The notes below the pieces were generated by a model. It was given only the letters and a program-made list of their open reading frames with translations, was not told the origin of the DNA and ran no database searches. The position numbers were made by a program, and so were the translations under genes. Positions 44,601 through 64,000 of a DNA stretch of 64,000 bases are shown here, one piece after another. Every line of letters starts with the position of its first letter. Positions within the stretch are counted from its first letter, which is position 1. This stretch comes from Oryzias latipes (taxonomy: Eukaryota; Chordata; Actinopteri; Beloniformes; Adrianichthyidae), in assembly GCF_002234675.1 (NCBI RefSeq), contig NC_019879.2:3778619-3842618 (forward strand). Reading direction: 5' to 3'.

Positions 44601-45029
44601 AAAATCCCACCAACAACAAAGTAAAGGAGGTGAAGGCTGCAGAGTGGGAGGTACAGGAAAGATGAAAGAAGAGGCTTTGCTTTTTTTGGGACAGACACTG
44701 CAGGTTGTGTTTCTTATTTTCTGCTTCATTGATCCCAGCTTGGAGGTGTGGAGGAGCGAGGTAGGTCATTACTGGAAGAAGCTCCTCTGAGAGCTGTAAT
44801 GTTTCTGCAGGAGTGACGCACGGGCGTCATGGCTGTAAGGGCAGCTCTTTTATTTATTTGTTTGTCAAAGCCCAAAGGAGACGTGCGTGCTGAAAAATGG
44901 CTCTTCAAATCACCGATATTGAAAACCTTTTTCTTCCCATAAAGATGTTCATGAGTTGTTTGTTCAGTTTAGTGGATAATAATTTGAATTTTTCAAGTGA
45001 TGCAGCTGACCTAATCTCAGACCAACTAC

Positions 45030-45862
45030 GATTATCTTTTGATCTATTTTCAAAGCGTTCCCAGTGGTCTTTTAATGATGATCACATAGGTTAAATGTTC
45101 TGTATCACTTCTTTAAAACAAACGTTTGCTTCATCATCTGGACAGAAACAAGCGGTAAGAGGGGAATTTTCTCTCTGAACTGATGCTTTATTTAACCTGT
45201 CGTGACCATCAGCATAGATATCGCTTTCCTTTGCCGCTGCAATCAAGGTCCGTGCCGGCTCAGCGGCGCGTTGTCACACTGTAATGTGACACCATGTAAC
45301 AAATAGTCTACTTTTTGTGAAAAAAGTGATCCAAACCGAAGAAATAGCAAGAATAAAGTTCTAAAACTGGTTGAATATTTATTTATTTTGTAAGTGACCG
45401 TGGTATAAGCGGGTTAATGGCCTTAAAAGTGTGCATAATCAGAATTAACGCACTCGGACGGTTGCTTCCGTGAAGTGCGTTAATTCTGATAATGCACACT
45501 TCAACAGCCATTAACCCTCACGTATGTCGTTTTTACCAAAATTTTAAAAAAAAAAGTTGTTTTTTTGGACATAGTTTCTGCAGAGCGGCAGGAAATCATT
45601 AGAAATTCACCTCTGAGTTGTGGGTGGGAACGTTGGCGCAGAGCAACCCCATCCCGGCTTCACTTACCCGTTAAGCTTTTTCTTAAACAGCACTTTTTTT
45701 TTAATCTTCTCCTGATTTAAAACAATTTACATAAATAAATACTCAGAAATGCTATTTTGAGCTTATATATTTATCATCATCATAAAAATCCGAAAAATGC
45801 CACGAGAACATGTTAAAAACGCCAAAAAGGCATTTATTATTGGAGTGAAACTTAAAAGATGC
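45030..45862 (+). mobile_element. Family B repeat, copy f, split by family D
   Basis: Left part 45030-45081 (ATCTTTTGATC, CCCAGTGGTCTTTTAATG), right part from about 45555 (ATAGTTTCTGCAGAGCGGCAG). Family D sequence with a hairpin lies between. Confidence 0.6.
45082..45540 (+). mobile_element. Family D repeat, copy 2, with hairpin end
   Basis: Shares TTCTGTATCACTTC and CATCATCTGGACAGAAACAAGC with copy 1 and lies inside family B copy f. It carries the inverted repeat 45411-45454 / 45474-45517 (44-base arms, 39 matches, 19-base loop). Confidence 0.5.
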
Positions 45863-48800
45863 TGGTATATTTAGTGTCTTCAAAGCCCTTTAAAGCTGAT
45901 GTATTTGATCTGGGTACAACACATAATAGTATTTGGTTTAATATAATTATTTAGAGGTTTTTTTATTTAATTTACTCTCTGGACATCGTAAATACATTGT
46001 TTTAGAATATTTTAGCATTTCTTTCTTCCCTGTTAAAATTACTTTAGTCTTTTCAAGTTTTGTTTAGTCAATAAAAAATGTAAACTTTTATTACAGGCAA
46101 TGAAGCCAAACATTTCAGTGTGAAGCATCTAGCTGGAAAAAAAAACAACTTTTAATGCAACCTTTCATGTATTCATGTTCTTCATATATTGAGGGGAATA
46201 ACTGAGACGGATTACAGAGGTTTATTTTATTGATTGCTAAGCAGTCACACTTAAAAGCTGCTTAGACAGAGATGGAGATGATGTAAATAGATGTGTGTGC
46301 GCGTTTATTAAAGAACCCCCCCCCCACACACACATGCACACACACACCATGCAATCATGACACAAGCATGAATCTGAGTTTTGGTACAGGAAACTTAGAT
46401 CATCAAAAGACAGAGAGCAGAGGCTGCCAGAAAGTGTGTGATGTTTTTCACGAGTCCCTCTCCTTTCAGGTAAAAACATTTTTCTAAGCTGCTTTGAATG
46501 TGAGAGGAGAAAGCAGATGGAAACTCCTGTGCTGTCAAATACCAAGCTATCTTAACTTCCAGCAAAGTCTTTGGAGTCCCGATCTTATCAGAACTTGCAG
46601 GGAAACCTGTTAAAGAGCCAATTAAGAAATTCAATCTCACAGAGTTTTCGGCAACATAATCGCAGGCAAAAGGGGCAAAATCTGAGGAGGCCTGACAGCT
46701 GCTGTCACGCCAGGCGTCAGGCTCCACGGCACTCATATCGCTGCTTAAATGCTGCCTCATTAACTCAAACCCAAAGTAATTAAAGTTCGGCCTGTGATTG
46801 ATGTGCTCCCCATCAGGAGTCACTGGAGGAAGAGGTGGAGTGAATTTATCCTGACAGCTGATTGGCAGAGACACGAGCAGAGCGCCTGGCCGGCCTTCAG
46901 ACTGAAAAGAGAGGATCATTAGAGCGGCGCAGACATGCTGCTTGCCCCGAGGCGGGCAGTGTGTGCTGTGTGTTTGGGCGCATGCGTGTGTGTGAGTCTG
47001 TCACAACGCAGGCAAAGCGAGATGCTCAGAGAAGTTGAGGCTTAATTCAGGGTCAGGGATACTTTCCAGTCAAATAAACCTGTCGTGTTTTTTAAGAGGA
47101 GGAATCGGTGATTTGTCCAGCCTCTCCTGTCTGTCTGCCCAAGCGTGCCAGACTGCAGAATGTATCTCTCTGCAAAGGCAACAGCAACCTATTGATTTCA
47201 CCTCGCTGTGAACACAGATCCACATTTGATGGCAGGAAGCAAACACGCTGGGAGACTCACAGCTGAGAAAATGGGAGGCGTTTCATGGGCTTCATTTCAT
47301 CTGAGGAGGGATGAGAGCTGGAACCTGCTCTAAATACGACACCTTTCAGAGTCGTCTCGGCAGACACTGTGGATTGTCCTCACTGCCCCTAAAAGTTGGA
47401 AAAAAAAGCTCTCCAATTCATTCCTAGCAGCTTTATGCTTCATCTTATTCAGCTGCTTAAAAGTCAGATAGATTTGATGCCTGTTAAGTCTAGATCTCTC
47501 ACCACAGTAACACTTCTTTTCACATCTTCTTCTTGACTGCATTAAACTTTAACTATTCCTTCTTTAGTTTTAAAATAACAGCACTTTCTTTTTTTACTGG
47601 CAAATTACAGTAGTTATATTTGAATAACACATATGCAGAAGTGTTCCATTTGCATAAATCCAGAAAAAAAATTTAAGGCAATTTTCTGATCATCTCTTAT
47701 TTTGCCAAACATGATGATTAAAGTCCAATTTATTGTTTTCCACTGAACCTGCTGCTCTAAATCATGCAGGAATCTCGTCAATATTTCACAGAACACAGCA
47801 TACAGCTGCTGAGTTATCAGATATGTTGAGCATTAAGTGCTAACAGCTGATAAAAGAAGGCTGTTGGAATATTTTGGCCATCTTTGGACAAAGATGATTT
47901 TTTTTTAAAACTCTGCTGATTTGCTTATTGATGCAAATATTCATCAAAACATTTTTTGCTCCAAACTTTCCTTAATTTAGTATCTATTTGAAAGCGAATA
48001 CACAAGTGAAATAATCAAAATACCATCTTTGATCGCAGCTTAAATTCATGAATTCAACAACCTATAATTCACAGCCACTGATTGAATGTCGCACGGATGA
48101 TGTTGTGTTTTTAAACTTAAGCTGCTTTCGTAAAGAAAATGTGTTTAATTCATGATTTACTGAAACACGTTACTGTTTTTTTTCCTATAGACTGTGCGAA
48201 AACCACCAAAATAAAGGTTTTGCATCATTTACCGTTTATGTAACTCCTATTGAAGTATCTGTACTAATTGAATGATCTGTTCAATAATAAAGTGTTGGAA
48301 GTGAATATTAGCTGAAACCATAGAGGACAAAATTAGGATTATACTTTTTTCACGTGTGGAAAATTAAAATGATCTTAATTCAAAGCTCATATAAAGACTA
48401 TGACAATGTCTGAATTCAGTCCCTAACCTCTAATTACTAATCAAGGGCCCTGGACTTTAAAAGCAATTCGGACACCATGCACCCTACTTTTTTTTTTTAA
48501 TGGCAAATATGTCGCCACCAATTATATGAGGTGAAAATCTAATCAATACGAGCATTTTACGGTGATTATTTATAATTCCACTGTGTTTTGATTATGAAAA
48601 CGTACATAGAAAAAGCATACATTTAACCCATTTTTTTACTTAAAAATTGTTCAAACACAATGCATTGTGGGCTGTTTGTGGTATATTTGCAAGTGCAGTG
48701 AGGGTTGATTTTTCGCAGAGACTGCTGGGAAATTTCTAGGGCACCGGAAAGGGCAAAGGATTTAGAGGAATGCTCAGAGATCCGTACATGGAGCCAAATA

Positions 48801-51800
48801 CCGCTTTGGGGTTGTTGTTCGTAGGGAATCAACATCACAATAGACCTCAAAAAAGTGGATTTTGCATGATAAAGGTCTGTTGATGCAATGCTTATATACT
48901 GCAGGGGCTAAATGTTAAAACATGTTAACAGGGGGTAGAATAGATTAAGTTAGCTGGTTATAAATGACCCACGCTAACATAAGCACTAATCTTTTAGGAA
49001 TCTTTTATTTTATTTGGAGGTGAAATCAAATCGCATCATACTAATATATGATGGTGGGAAATAAGAGGAAATTGTGACTAAAGGGGATCTGCAGGTGAAG
49101 CTCAGGAAGATCCATTATTTACTAAAGAAGTAAAACATCAGTATAGTAAATTCTCTGTTTGCAGTGCAGCTGAGACGTATGGTGACACTGACCTCAGCTG
49201 ATAATCACTGAACGAATAAAACTCTGTGCCGTCTGTCTGAAGACGATCTGTGTCGCTTCATGGTGTTCAGAAATACATTCGGACTTTCATCATCCCTGCT
49301 GACTGATGTCAGTGTTGCCTTAATGATTCAGCTTCCTGTGAATCACCACGGGGGGATTGAGGGGCTGGAAATGAAAGCAAACAGTGCAATCTGCCATTTT
49401 TTACCACGAGGACAGCTATCCACACACAGAAAGCTGCTCATCAAATACAGCTGCACCCGTGTTTGTGCCAAAATGCAACTATCCTTCGGCAGAGACTTTC
49501 ATCTTGTTCAAAATGTAATGGAATAACAATATAGAAAATGCATGCAAACCAGAGCGTTTAGTTTATCAGTTTAGACACAGAAGGGTGAGTATTTCACAAA
49601 CTGCATCCTTCCTTTAATCAGGAAAACCCTGGCTTAACCACAACACTGCCATGCTTCCAAATCCACTTGCAAACAATCAGAACCGGATGTTTCAGGTTTT
49701 TTTTTTTACACTTCCAGGTATTGTTTTTTGGTGCTCAAAACAGGGAACCAACCGCAGAGGAAATTAACCCTCATAAAGGAAAAGGACTATGGAAGAGCCT
49801 CAGAAGTTATTCATTCCTCTGTATTTCCAGGTTTTTGTTGTCCAGATTGTCTCAAATATTTTTACTTTTGAAACATTTTTTGTGCTGTCCTTAGCCATAT
49901 TCAATAGATTAGATTTTTATTTATTTATTTTATTTTCAATAGCACCAGTTGATTTTGGTGGAGACTAAATGGGCAAGGAAAAATAGAAACGCGTGAGATC
50001 AAAAAATTAAAAAAGAAAAAAAGAGAGAATGTCAAACTCAAATAATTTCTAGTGAGGATCTTTTGTTCGAAATGCGGACAAATGGGGCCAAACTGGAACA
50101 CATTTGGAGGAGTGGAAGCGTGAGCAGCTGTTTAAAAGTCAAGGTTATAAAACACGACAAACACCAGTTTACACCTGTTACATGTTTACTGATCATGTTA
50201 GCGACTTCTACAGCCGGGAACCATGAAAATCACAACAGTTACCTTAACAGGTTTTTAAAGGGTCAGGTCCAAAAAACAGGATGTGCAAATAGTTGCAGTT
50301 TGAATTTAACAAAAGGTCTGGAGATCTGCAATTAAATCTGCATAAATGTGCACATGCACATGATAAAGCGTAGTTTTACAATCAATAGCTGAAGAAGCTG
50401 TTGTAGAAGCTTTGTCAACATTTGCTATGTACTCTGGGGATTTATGCCGAGTGTCGTGTTATTCGGCAACACTTGGGTTTTTCTGTTACATGAATGGATA
50501 ACAAAACACAAAGAAAACAGAAGCTGTGCCTGTTGAGGATTGTGTAAAATATTTAAAAAGCAGCAGAACAGTCAAACGAGCCCTGCAGCACAGTTTGTTA
50601 ATTAAGTACGTGGAGTTTTTTTATTGACCATTTTCATTTAATTTTCCACGTTTATTTTATTTTTTTCCATTTGCATTTGAAATTTACCATTTTAGGAACA
50701 GTTTTTACTCCTAGAACCAGATCTGTCCAAAATGTTTTTTACTAGTCACGTACAGCGCGTGGAGCCAAAAGGCCTTTTTAAAGGTTCAAATAGTCGACAC
50801 GGATTTTGATGTTGCGGTTTCATGAGTTATTTCCTTGCGAGCATAATTCACTGTGACAAATATCTCAATAAAATAGCTGGTTGCTGCTTTATCTCAGGAG
50901 CAATACCGAAAAATAATATTGCCTGAGGGCAAAATCAACATTATAAAGAAAAGATGAACACTGTAAACAGACTTTAATCATCTCTCCTCCACTGTCGTGG
51001 AAAGCCGTTCTCATTCAGGAGGAAATGGAACGCTTGCTTGTTTGTTTCCTTTAGCTACAGCACTCATATTTTCCATAATGAAGAGAACAATCACGCTGTT
51101 CATTATTATGAAAACAGAGCTTTGTTAGAGGGGGGGGAAAGCGCCAGTAAAGCCGGATTTGACTGCTGAGGCAACACGTGTTTGCGGGATCAGGTCTTTG
51201 TGAGCTGTCTTAGGCGGGGAAACTTCAAAATTTGACCAAAAAAAAAAAAACGTAGCCGGGATTATTTTTTAAGGACCTAAAAAAGCTGCTTCTGTCAAAA
51301 TCTGGATCCTGTTATATTGAAGTAGTACATGACGGGCAAATTCTCAACAAAGGTGAGGCTCTACAAGAATAACTGTAAGGTAGGTAGCCAGTCTAAAACC
51401 CTCACAGTGGAACCTAGAAGACCATTTCAGGGTTGAGTCCATATTCTTCCTACGGAAAGGAACTCCACACCAATTGAGACACATCTTTTGGTGGAGGCAG
51501 TGTGATAGTATAGGTCACAATCTGCTTTTTATGGAAATAAATGAGGTTTGTCATTATTGGAGGCTACATAAATGTATACTGAAATGAAATCTGCGACTCC
51601 ATATTTCTACTAAATAGGGTCAAAAGTTACCCTTCAAGATCCACAATGATTCCCCCCTCTGGATGGGAATTTGTCAGAGATTACCTCCAACACAGCAACA
51701 ACAAAAAATGGAGACTAAATTGCCTTCATTTCGTTGTAGCCAGAAGTAACCAGGTCCCACATGCAATCAATCCATGCAACAAATGCTGGATAAAGAGTGA

Positions 51801-52483
51801 AATGCACATCCTCTTAACCCCCCCCCCCCCTGTTGAGAACTGAGCTGGCAGTGGGAGTCATGCTTCATTGTTCTAACTGCTTCATACCTTTGAGTCTCCA
51901 CAGTGTCAGGCTTCTGCTTATTCTGATGCTCCAATTCCACGCTTGTTCTATGACTATCACAGAGTTTCTAAGGAGCTCGTGGTGCTACTGTCAAACCAAT
52001 CTCTTAGAAGCATCTAGTTACCCTATTTGCTCTCTATTGCCAACTCTGCATCCTTTCTGAGAGCTATTCCAGGTTCCAAAAGTTCTACTTAGACATTTTG
52101 TTCTGTAGAAAATATAATTTTATCGGCATCTCTTTCCACACTTTCTTCTGAAGTCTCACAGCTTCGCCACCCGCAGGAAACACCACAGCTGGTAAAAGGC
52201 CACGCGCACACACATGTCCGTGGTACACCAACAACTAATCATCGTCTATTCTCAGCTTACAGAGTGTGAGTTGTGATTGCGTTGAAAGAAATCTAAAAGT
52301 AGAAAAGCGGTGAGTCGTTGCACTTTCCTGTGAGCAACATGATCAGCTTGGAACTGAACAAGGAGTGTGTGTCCTCAAACTTCTGCAGCCTCCACACTTG
52401 TGTTTACTCAGGGCAGATTGAGCAGTGGTGAGAATGTGAGCTATGTGTGCTCAGGGTGTGCTGCGTCAGGACGCCACTCCCAC

Positions 52484-52486
52484 ACC

Positions 52487-52536
<50 letters not shown>
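52484..52536. repeat. (CA)n microsatellite
   Basis: About 26 CA dinucleotides without interruption, in the long stretch before SYTL5. Confidence 0.95.
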
Positions 52537-52537
<1 letters not shown>

Positions 52538-53084
52538 ACACTCACAGGGCCCAGTCACTGTTGTCTAATTGCAGCTCAAACATGCATTGGGTTCATTTTA
52601 TTTACATTTTTGACCGAGTCTCAGTCATGTCTGTCACGAGTCTCAGAATAATCACGAAGGCTTCCTGGAAAACCTGTGTTAGTCAAAGATTGTCAAAAAC
52701 CATGGGAACACTTTACGTTTAGGGTAACAAACGTGGGAGTATTGACATTTCAAGGAATTAAACATTGCAACATTGTGCAAAATGAAGTAAAATGCTAATT
52801 TGAGGTTTTGGGGAATTATTTTAGCTAATAGTTGCTACGGTATCCTTTAGCCATCCATAACACGTTGATGCATGGCAGCACATCTGTGACTGGTTTTGGT
52901 CCAGGGAAAGCTGCAGCTCTTGTAATGTGCTCACGACCTCACTCCGCTTTGGTTGGCTGATGCCAAACTCCAAGTTTGTAATGGAGGCACGTCAGGTGGG
53001 AGAGAGTTTGGATCATGCCAGTGGATGTATGGATTTGAGATGCCCCTGTGACACTTCCATTCTGTGAAAAAGGCTTGTAAAAAC

Positions 53085-53470
53085 CCACTCTGAACATATC
53101 TTGATCTATTGTAAAAAGTGTTTCCCGTGGTCCTTTAATTATGATTAGGACGTTCTTAGCCCAAAACCTGAGCTGTTTTCTAGGACATAGTTTCTGTAGA
53201 GCGGCAGGAGTTCATGAGGATTTTGCCTCTATGGTGCGGGGGCGGAGCAACCCCACCCCCCTTCCCCTCCATTTTACTGAAGGCTTGGAGCCTATTTGTG
53301 AAAATGTGAAACAGCTTTTTTCGTCTGCTCAGGAATCACAACAATTTGAATAAAGAAATACTCAGAAATGCAAATTTGAGATTAATTTTGTTTACATATG
53401 TCCTCCATCATCAGAAAAATGCCACAAGAACATGTTAAAAACATAATTCCCATCAGAGTGGATCTTTAAG
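53085..53470 (+). repeat. Family B repeat, copy g
   Basis: AACCCACTCTGAACATATC at the left and CAGAGTGGATCTTTAAG at the right; GTAGAGCGGCAGGAGTTCAT inside. Confidence 0.6.
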
Positions 53471-54613
53471 AAACCTAAAAGGGTCACTGAAGAACTTTGT
53501 TCTGCTGTGAACACGCCTTGTCTAGCCCTTCTTCCCTAACTATTCTGCTCTTCGCAAAGATAATCTCTTCCTGCAGAACCTTTCTTATCTTTCTTCTCTC
53601 CCTCTGCTGCTTCCCTCCTTTATTATTTCAGCAGACCTCTCTAACGATTTTATCATTGATGCCGAATGATGTAGCGAGTGTTTGAGCTAACCAACCAGCT
53701 TTTACTCTGAAAGGCTGTGTGTTAACCTCAATAACACTCTGCCATGAAAGAACCCTGAGATTCACGCTTGTTCATTGGCTGTGTTATAAATCCATCGTGT
53801 TCCTCCAGCTGGAATGTCCCTAAGATTTTTACCAATATAAAATCATAACATTTAAAAAAAAAAAACTTTGACTTTCATTTTTTTCTTTTGTTTTTGTGAA
53901 GCTACACTTGAAAAACTAAGAAAATTAAATGACCTTTTGAAACAGGAAAAATAAGAAGGTTTTTCAGTATCAACATACTCTTAGTTTAAGAAAACATGTC
54001 TTAGTGACTAGAAAGATTTTTCTTAGAATAAGAATTTTTAATAAGACCATTTTTCTTACCCTACTGAAAGATTTTGAAGCAACATTTTTAATAATTGTAC
54101 TTATTTCAAGGGGGCCTGATTTAGAAGTGTATTTTGAATCCCCAAAATATGTAAATGTTACCTGAGGTATTGACAAATTATTGGATTTTTACTATAAATG
54201 TGAATAACTGTTAAACTTTTCTAGTCTTTGACCCAATCTTTCCATGCGGGTCCAATTTTATAGCGGTAGCAGTTTTTCCAAAAACATAAAGGAGATTGGT
54301 CTCTTTATTTTATTGTGTAGTTGTATCAACACAGTAAAGGCTTTTCCAAACTTTGGTCTATGTTCATCTTTAAACATTCAGAGAGATTGCATTTTGTGCT
54401 CACCGAAGTGTGTCAGAGTCTGCCATATTTTCACATTTATGTACATTTATCTGACAAAAACGATCACTATAATTTTTTAATATATTACAGTCAATACAGT
54501 ATAATCCCGACCTTTTTTCTTTCATACCTAAAATTTTGGTTTTAACGTGAGAGAAGCCACCCCCTGACATAACGTAGCTTTTTTAATCTTTTATACGGAC
54601 ACTTAAAAAAATT

Positions 54614-54633
54614 GTGTGTGTGTGTGTGTGTGT
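54614..54633. repeat. (GT)n microsatellite
   Basis: About ten GT units in an AT-rich setting. Confidence 0.85.
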
Positions 54634-55407
54634 TCATATGACTCCTCGTTGGACGTCATCTGTGCTCGTTTGAGAGCAGCTGTTTGCTGGTTGTGGCTTG
54701 ATGATTCAGAATATGTATGACATTTGCTTTGTCTGGTCTTTTATCGTCATGTCTGTGAGCCGATCGATACCAAAGCCTAAACAAGATAACACAGATTAAG
54801 CAGATGGGTTAAAAAAAAAGACGTCTGACAAGTCAGGTCTCCGGCTTTTTATAGTACAAATCAATGAGCAGATGCTTTCAATACGAAACTGATTCATGCA
54901 TTGGGATAACGGTGGATTCAGTTCTGCTGCAGTGCCTTGCTCTGTGGCTGCAGGCGGCCTTGAACCTGTTAAGGTTTGGGTGAAAGCTACGACACGCGCG
55001 AGTGTCTGCTCTCATTACTCCGTCCTACACCGATAAACTGAAGGCTCATTTGGTTCCAATAAGCTATCAGCCGGGGTTGGGCTTTTTGACGCCCTAACCA
55101 CTGATGTCATGACGTTAATGAAGCAGGAGCGGCGTCTGCTGGTTCATCAGGGATGATTCATGTCAAGAAGGGGGGAGGAGAGGATGATGATGAATAAAGA
55201 CTGAAGGAGGCCGGTGTGATCTTACGCACATCTCCCCACTCCTCTGACTTTTCATTTCCTCTACTTCAGTTTATTAAGAGCCTTGGCCTTTCTCATTTAT
55301 GCGTGTAGAGATACAGGACACTCAACATGAACATGTTGCATTCTAATACCTTCTATGCCATATATCCTTTGTGTACAAACTTTCTACTTGTTTTTACCAT
55401 TTTAGGG

Positions 55408-55790
55408 AAAAACTCAAGTTAGTGACCTCTCTCTCTCCCTGTGCTCCAAATAGGAAGCACCCTCTGGTACCAGGAAGCCAAAGTGCCATAGACTTCTACT
55501 GATAAATAAACTGCTATTGCTCAGTCATTATATTTGCCAGAATAACCATTCTTCGTTATTCAAGTTAATAAACTGACCAATGAGGTGGTGGCCTGCAGGC
55601 TCCCACTTCAAACGCCTGAAACATTTGATTGACAGATCCTCGTAAGGCTGGTGTCAAGTGGTGGGGGTGTGGACTTCTAACAAGCCCCCTCCTAGTTGGA
55701 GAGGGTGGTTGCCATGGAAGCAATGACTCAGACCAACTCGGACCAATCACAGCTGACTGCTTACCACAGTAACACAATTTTCATCAGTTT
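55408..55790 (-). repeat. Family C transposon fragment, reversed
   Basis: Contains the reversed AGGAAGCACC...CCAGGAAGCC and AATAAACTGCTATT blocks and the ACCAATGAGG and TTGCCATGGAAGC blocks of family C. The terminal repeats are not clear. Confidence 0.5.
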
Positions 55791-55903
55791 TTACCTGAAT
55801 TAATCCAAAGGGAGTTTTTTTTAAAAACATTTTAGAGATTTTAAATGGTGCGACAGCAGTTTTCATTAAGATAACATATTTTTCTTGTCTCTTATCTTCT
55901 TCA

Positions 55904-63928
<8,025 letters not shown>

Positions 63929-64000
63929 GTAAGCAGCACTTCCTCTGTTCCTGCAGCAAAATCCGCACAGGAGCTGCTTCTGCTTCAACAAGTAGAGCGT

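Larger units (their letters stand above)
32200..55895 (+). other. sytl5: Presumed SYTL5 intron 1, no coding genes seen
   Basis: About 24 kb without an open frame that resembles a known protein. It holds SINEs (34190, 34950, 36196, 38165), a palindromic MITE (40707), families B, C and D, and microsatellites. Stretches of balanced, non-repetitive sequence (42290-42660, 46500-47350, 49140-49560) stand out as possible conserved non-coding DNA. If the CpG island at 31640 is not SYTL5 exon 1, this is intergenic. Confidence 0.45.

Noticed and set aside
46395-46919. 174-codon minus-strand frame
   Set aside because: No domain, no splice context and no similarity recognised. I kept the region only as possible non-coding conserved DNA.

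Overview
This window is vertebrate nuclear DNA, almost certainly from a ray-finned (teleost) fish. Genes are split by GT-AG introns, CpG-rich first exons sit in AT-rich surroundings, and the spaces between are filled with fish-type transposon debris: Tc1/mariner copies, tRNA-derived SINEs, LINE tails, MITEs and (CA)n or (ATCC)n tracts. The species cannot be fixed from the sequence. I see no bacterial, viral or CRISPR system.

Four protein-coding genes can be assembled exon by exon. They match the order and orientation of human Xp21.1: LANCL3 (+, 4648-10890, five coding exons), XK (+, 16121-24845, three coding exons), DYNLT3 (-, 27347-30588, five coding exons) and SYTL5 (+, coding from 56110 and running off the right edge, eight coding exons seen). 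CYBB, which lies between XK and DYNLT3 in human, is absent here: that interval is only about 2.5 kb and holds repeats and UTR.

Layout. 1-4440 is repeat-rich upstream DNA (tRNA-type SINEs, a dead Tc1-like transposon, MITEs). 4440-11100 is LANCL3 with a CCAAT-type CpG promoter, a GC-AG last intron and a 700-bp tetranucleotide satellite. 11100-15900 is intergenic repeats and LINE remnants. 15900-25260 is XK. 26870-30720 is DYNLT3 on the minus strand. 31640-32200 is a CpG island ending in a strong splice donor, the best candidate for an untranslated first exon and promoter of SYTL5, divergent from DYNLT3. 32000-55900 would then be a long first intron (SINEs, a palindromic mariner MITE, hairpins, non-repetitive islands). 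55900-64000 carries the SYTL5 N-terminal Slp-homology/zinc-finger exons and part of its linker; the C2 domains lie beyond the window.

The four genes are not an operon and share no single pathway. LANCL3 is a LanC-like zinc protein, XK a membrane scramblase-family protein, DYNLT3 a dynein light chain and SYTL5 a Rab27-type effector of vesicle traffic. They are neighbours through conserved synteny. The most interesting non-genic content is a layered set of non-autonomous transposon families whose nesting order can be read directly, above all a TTAA-flanked piggyBac-like MITE present five times.
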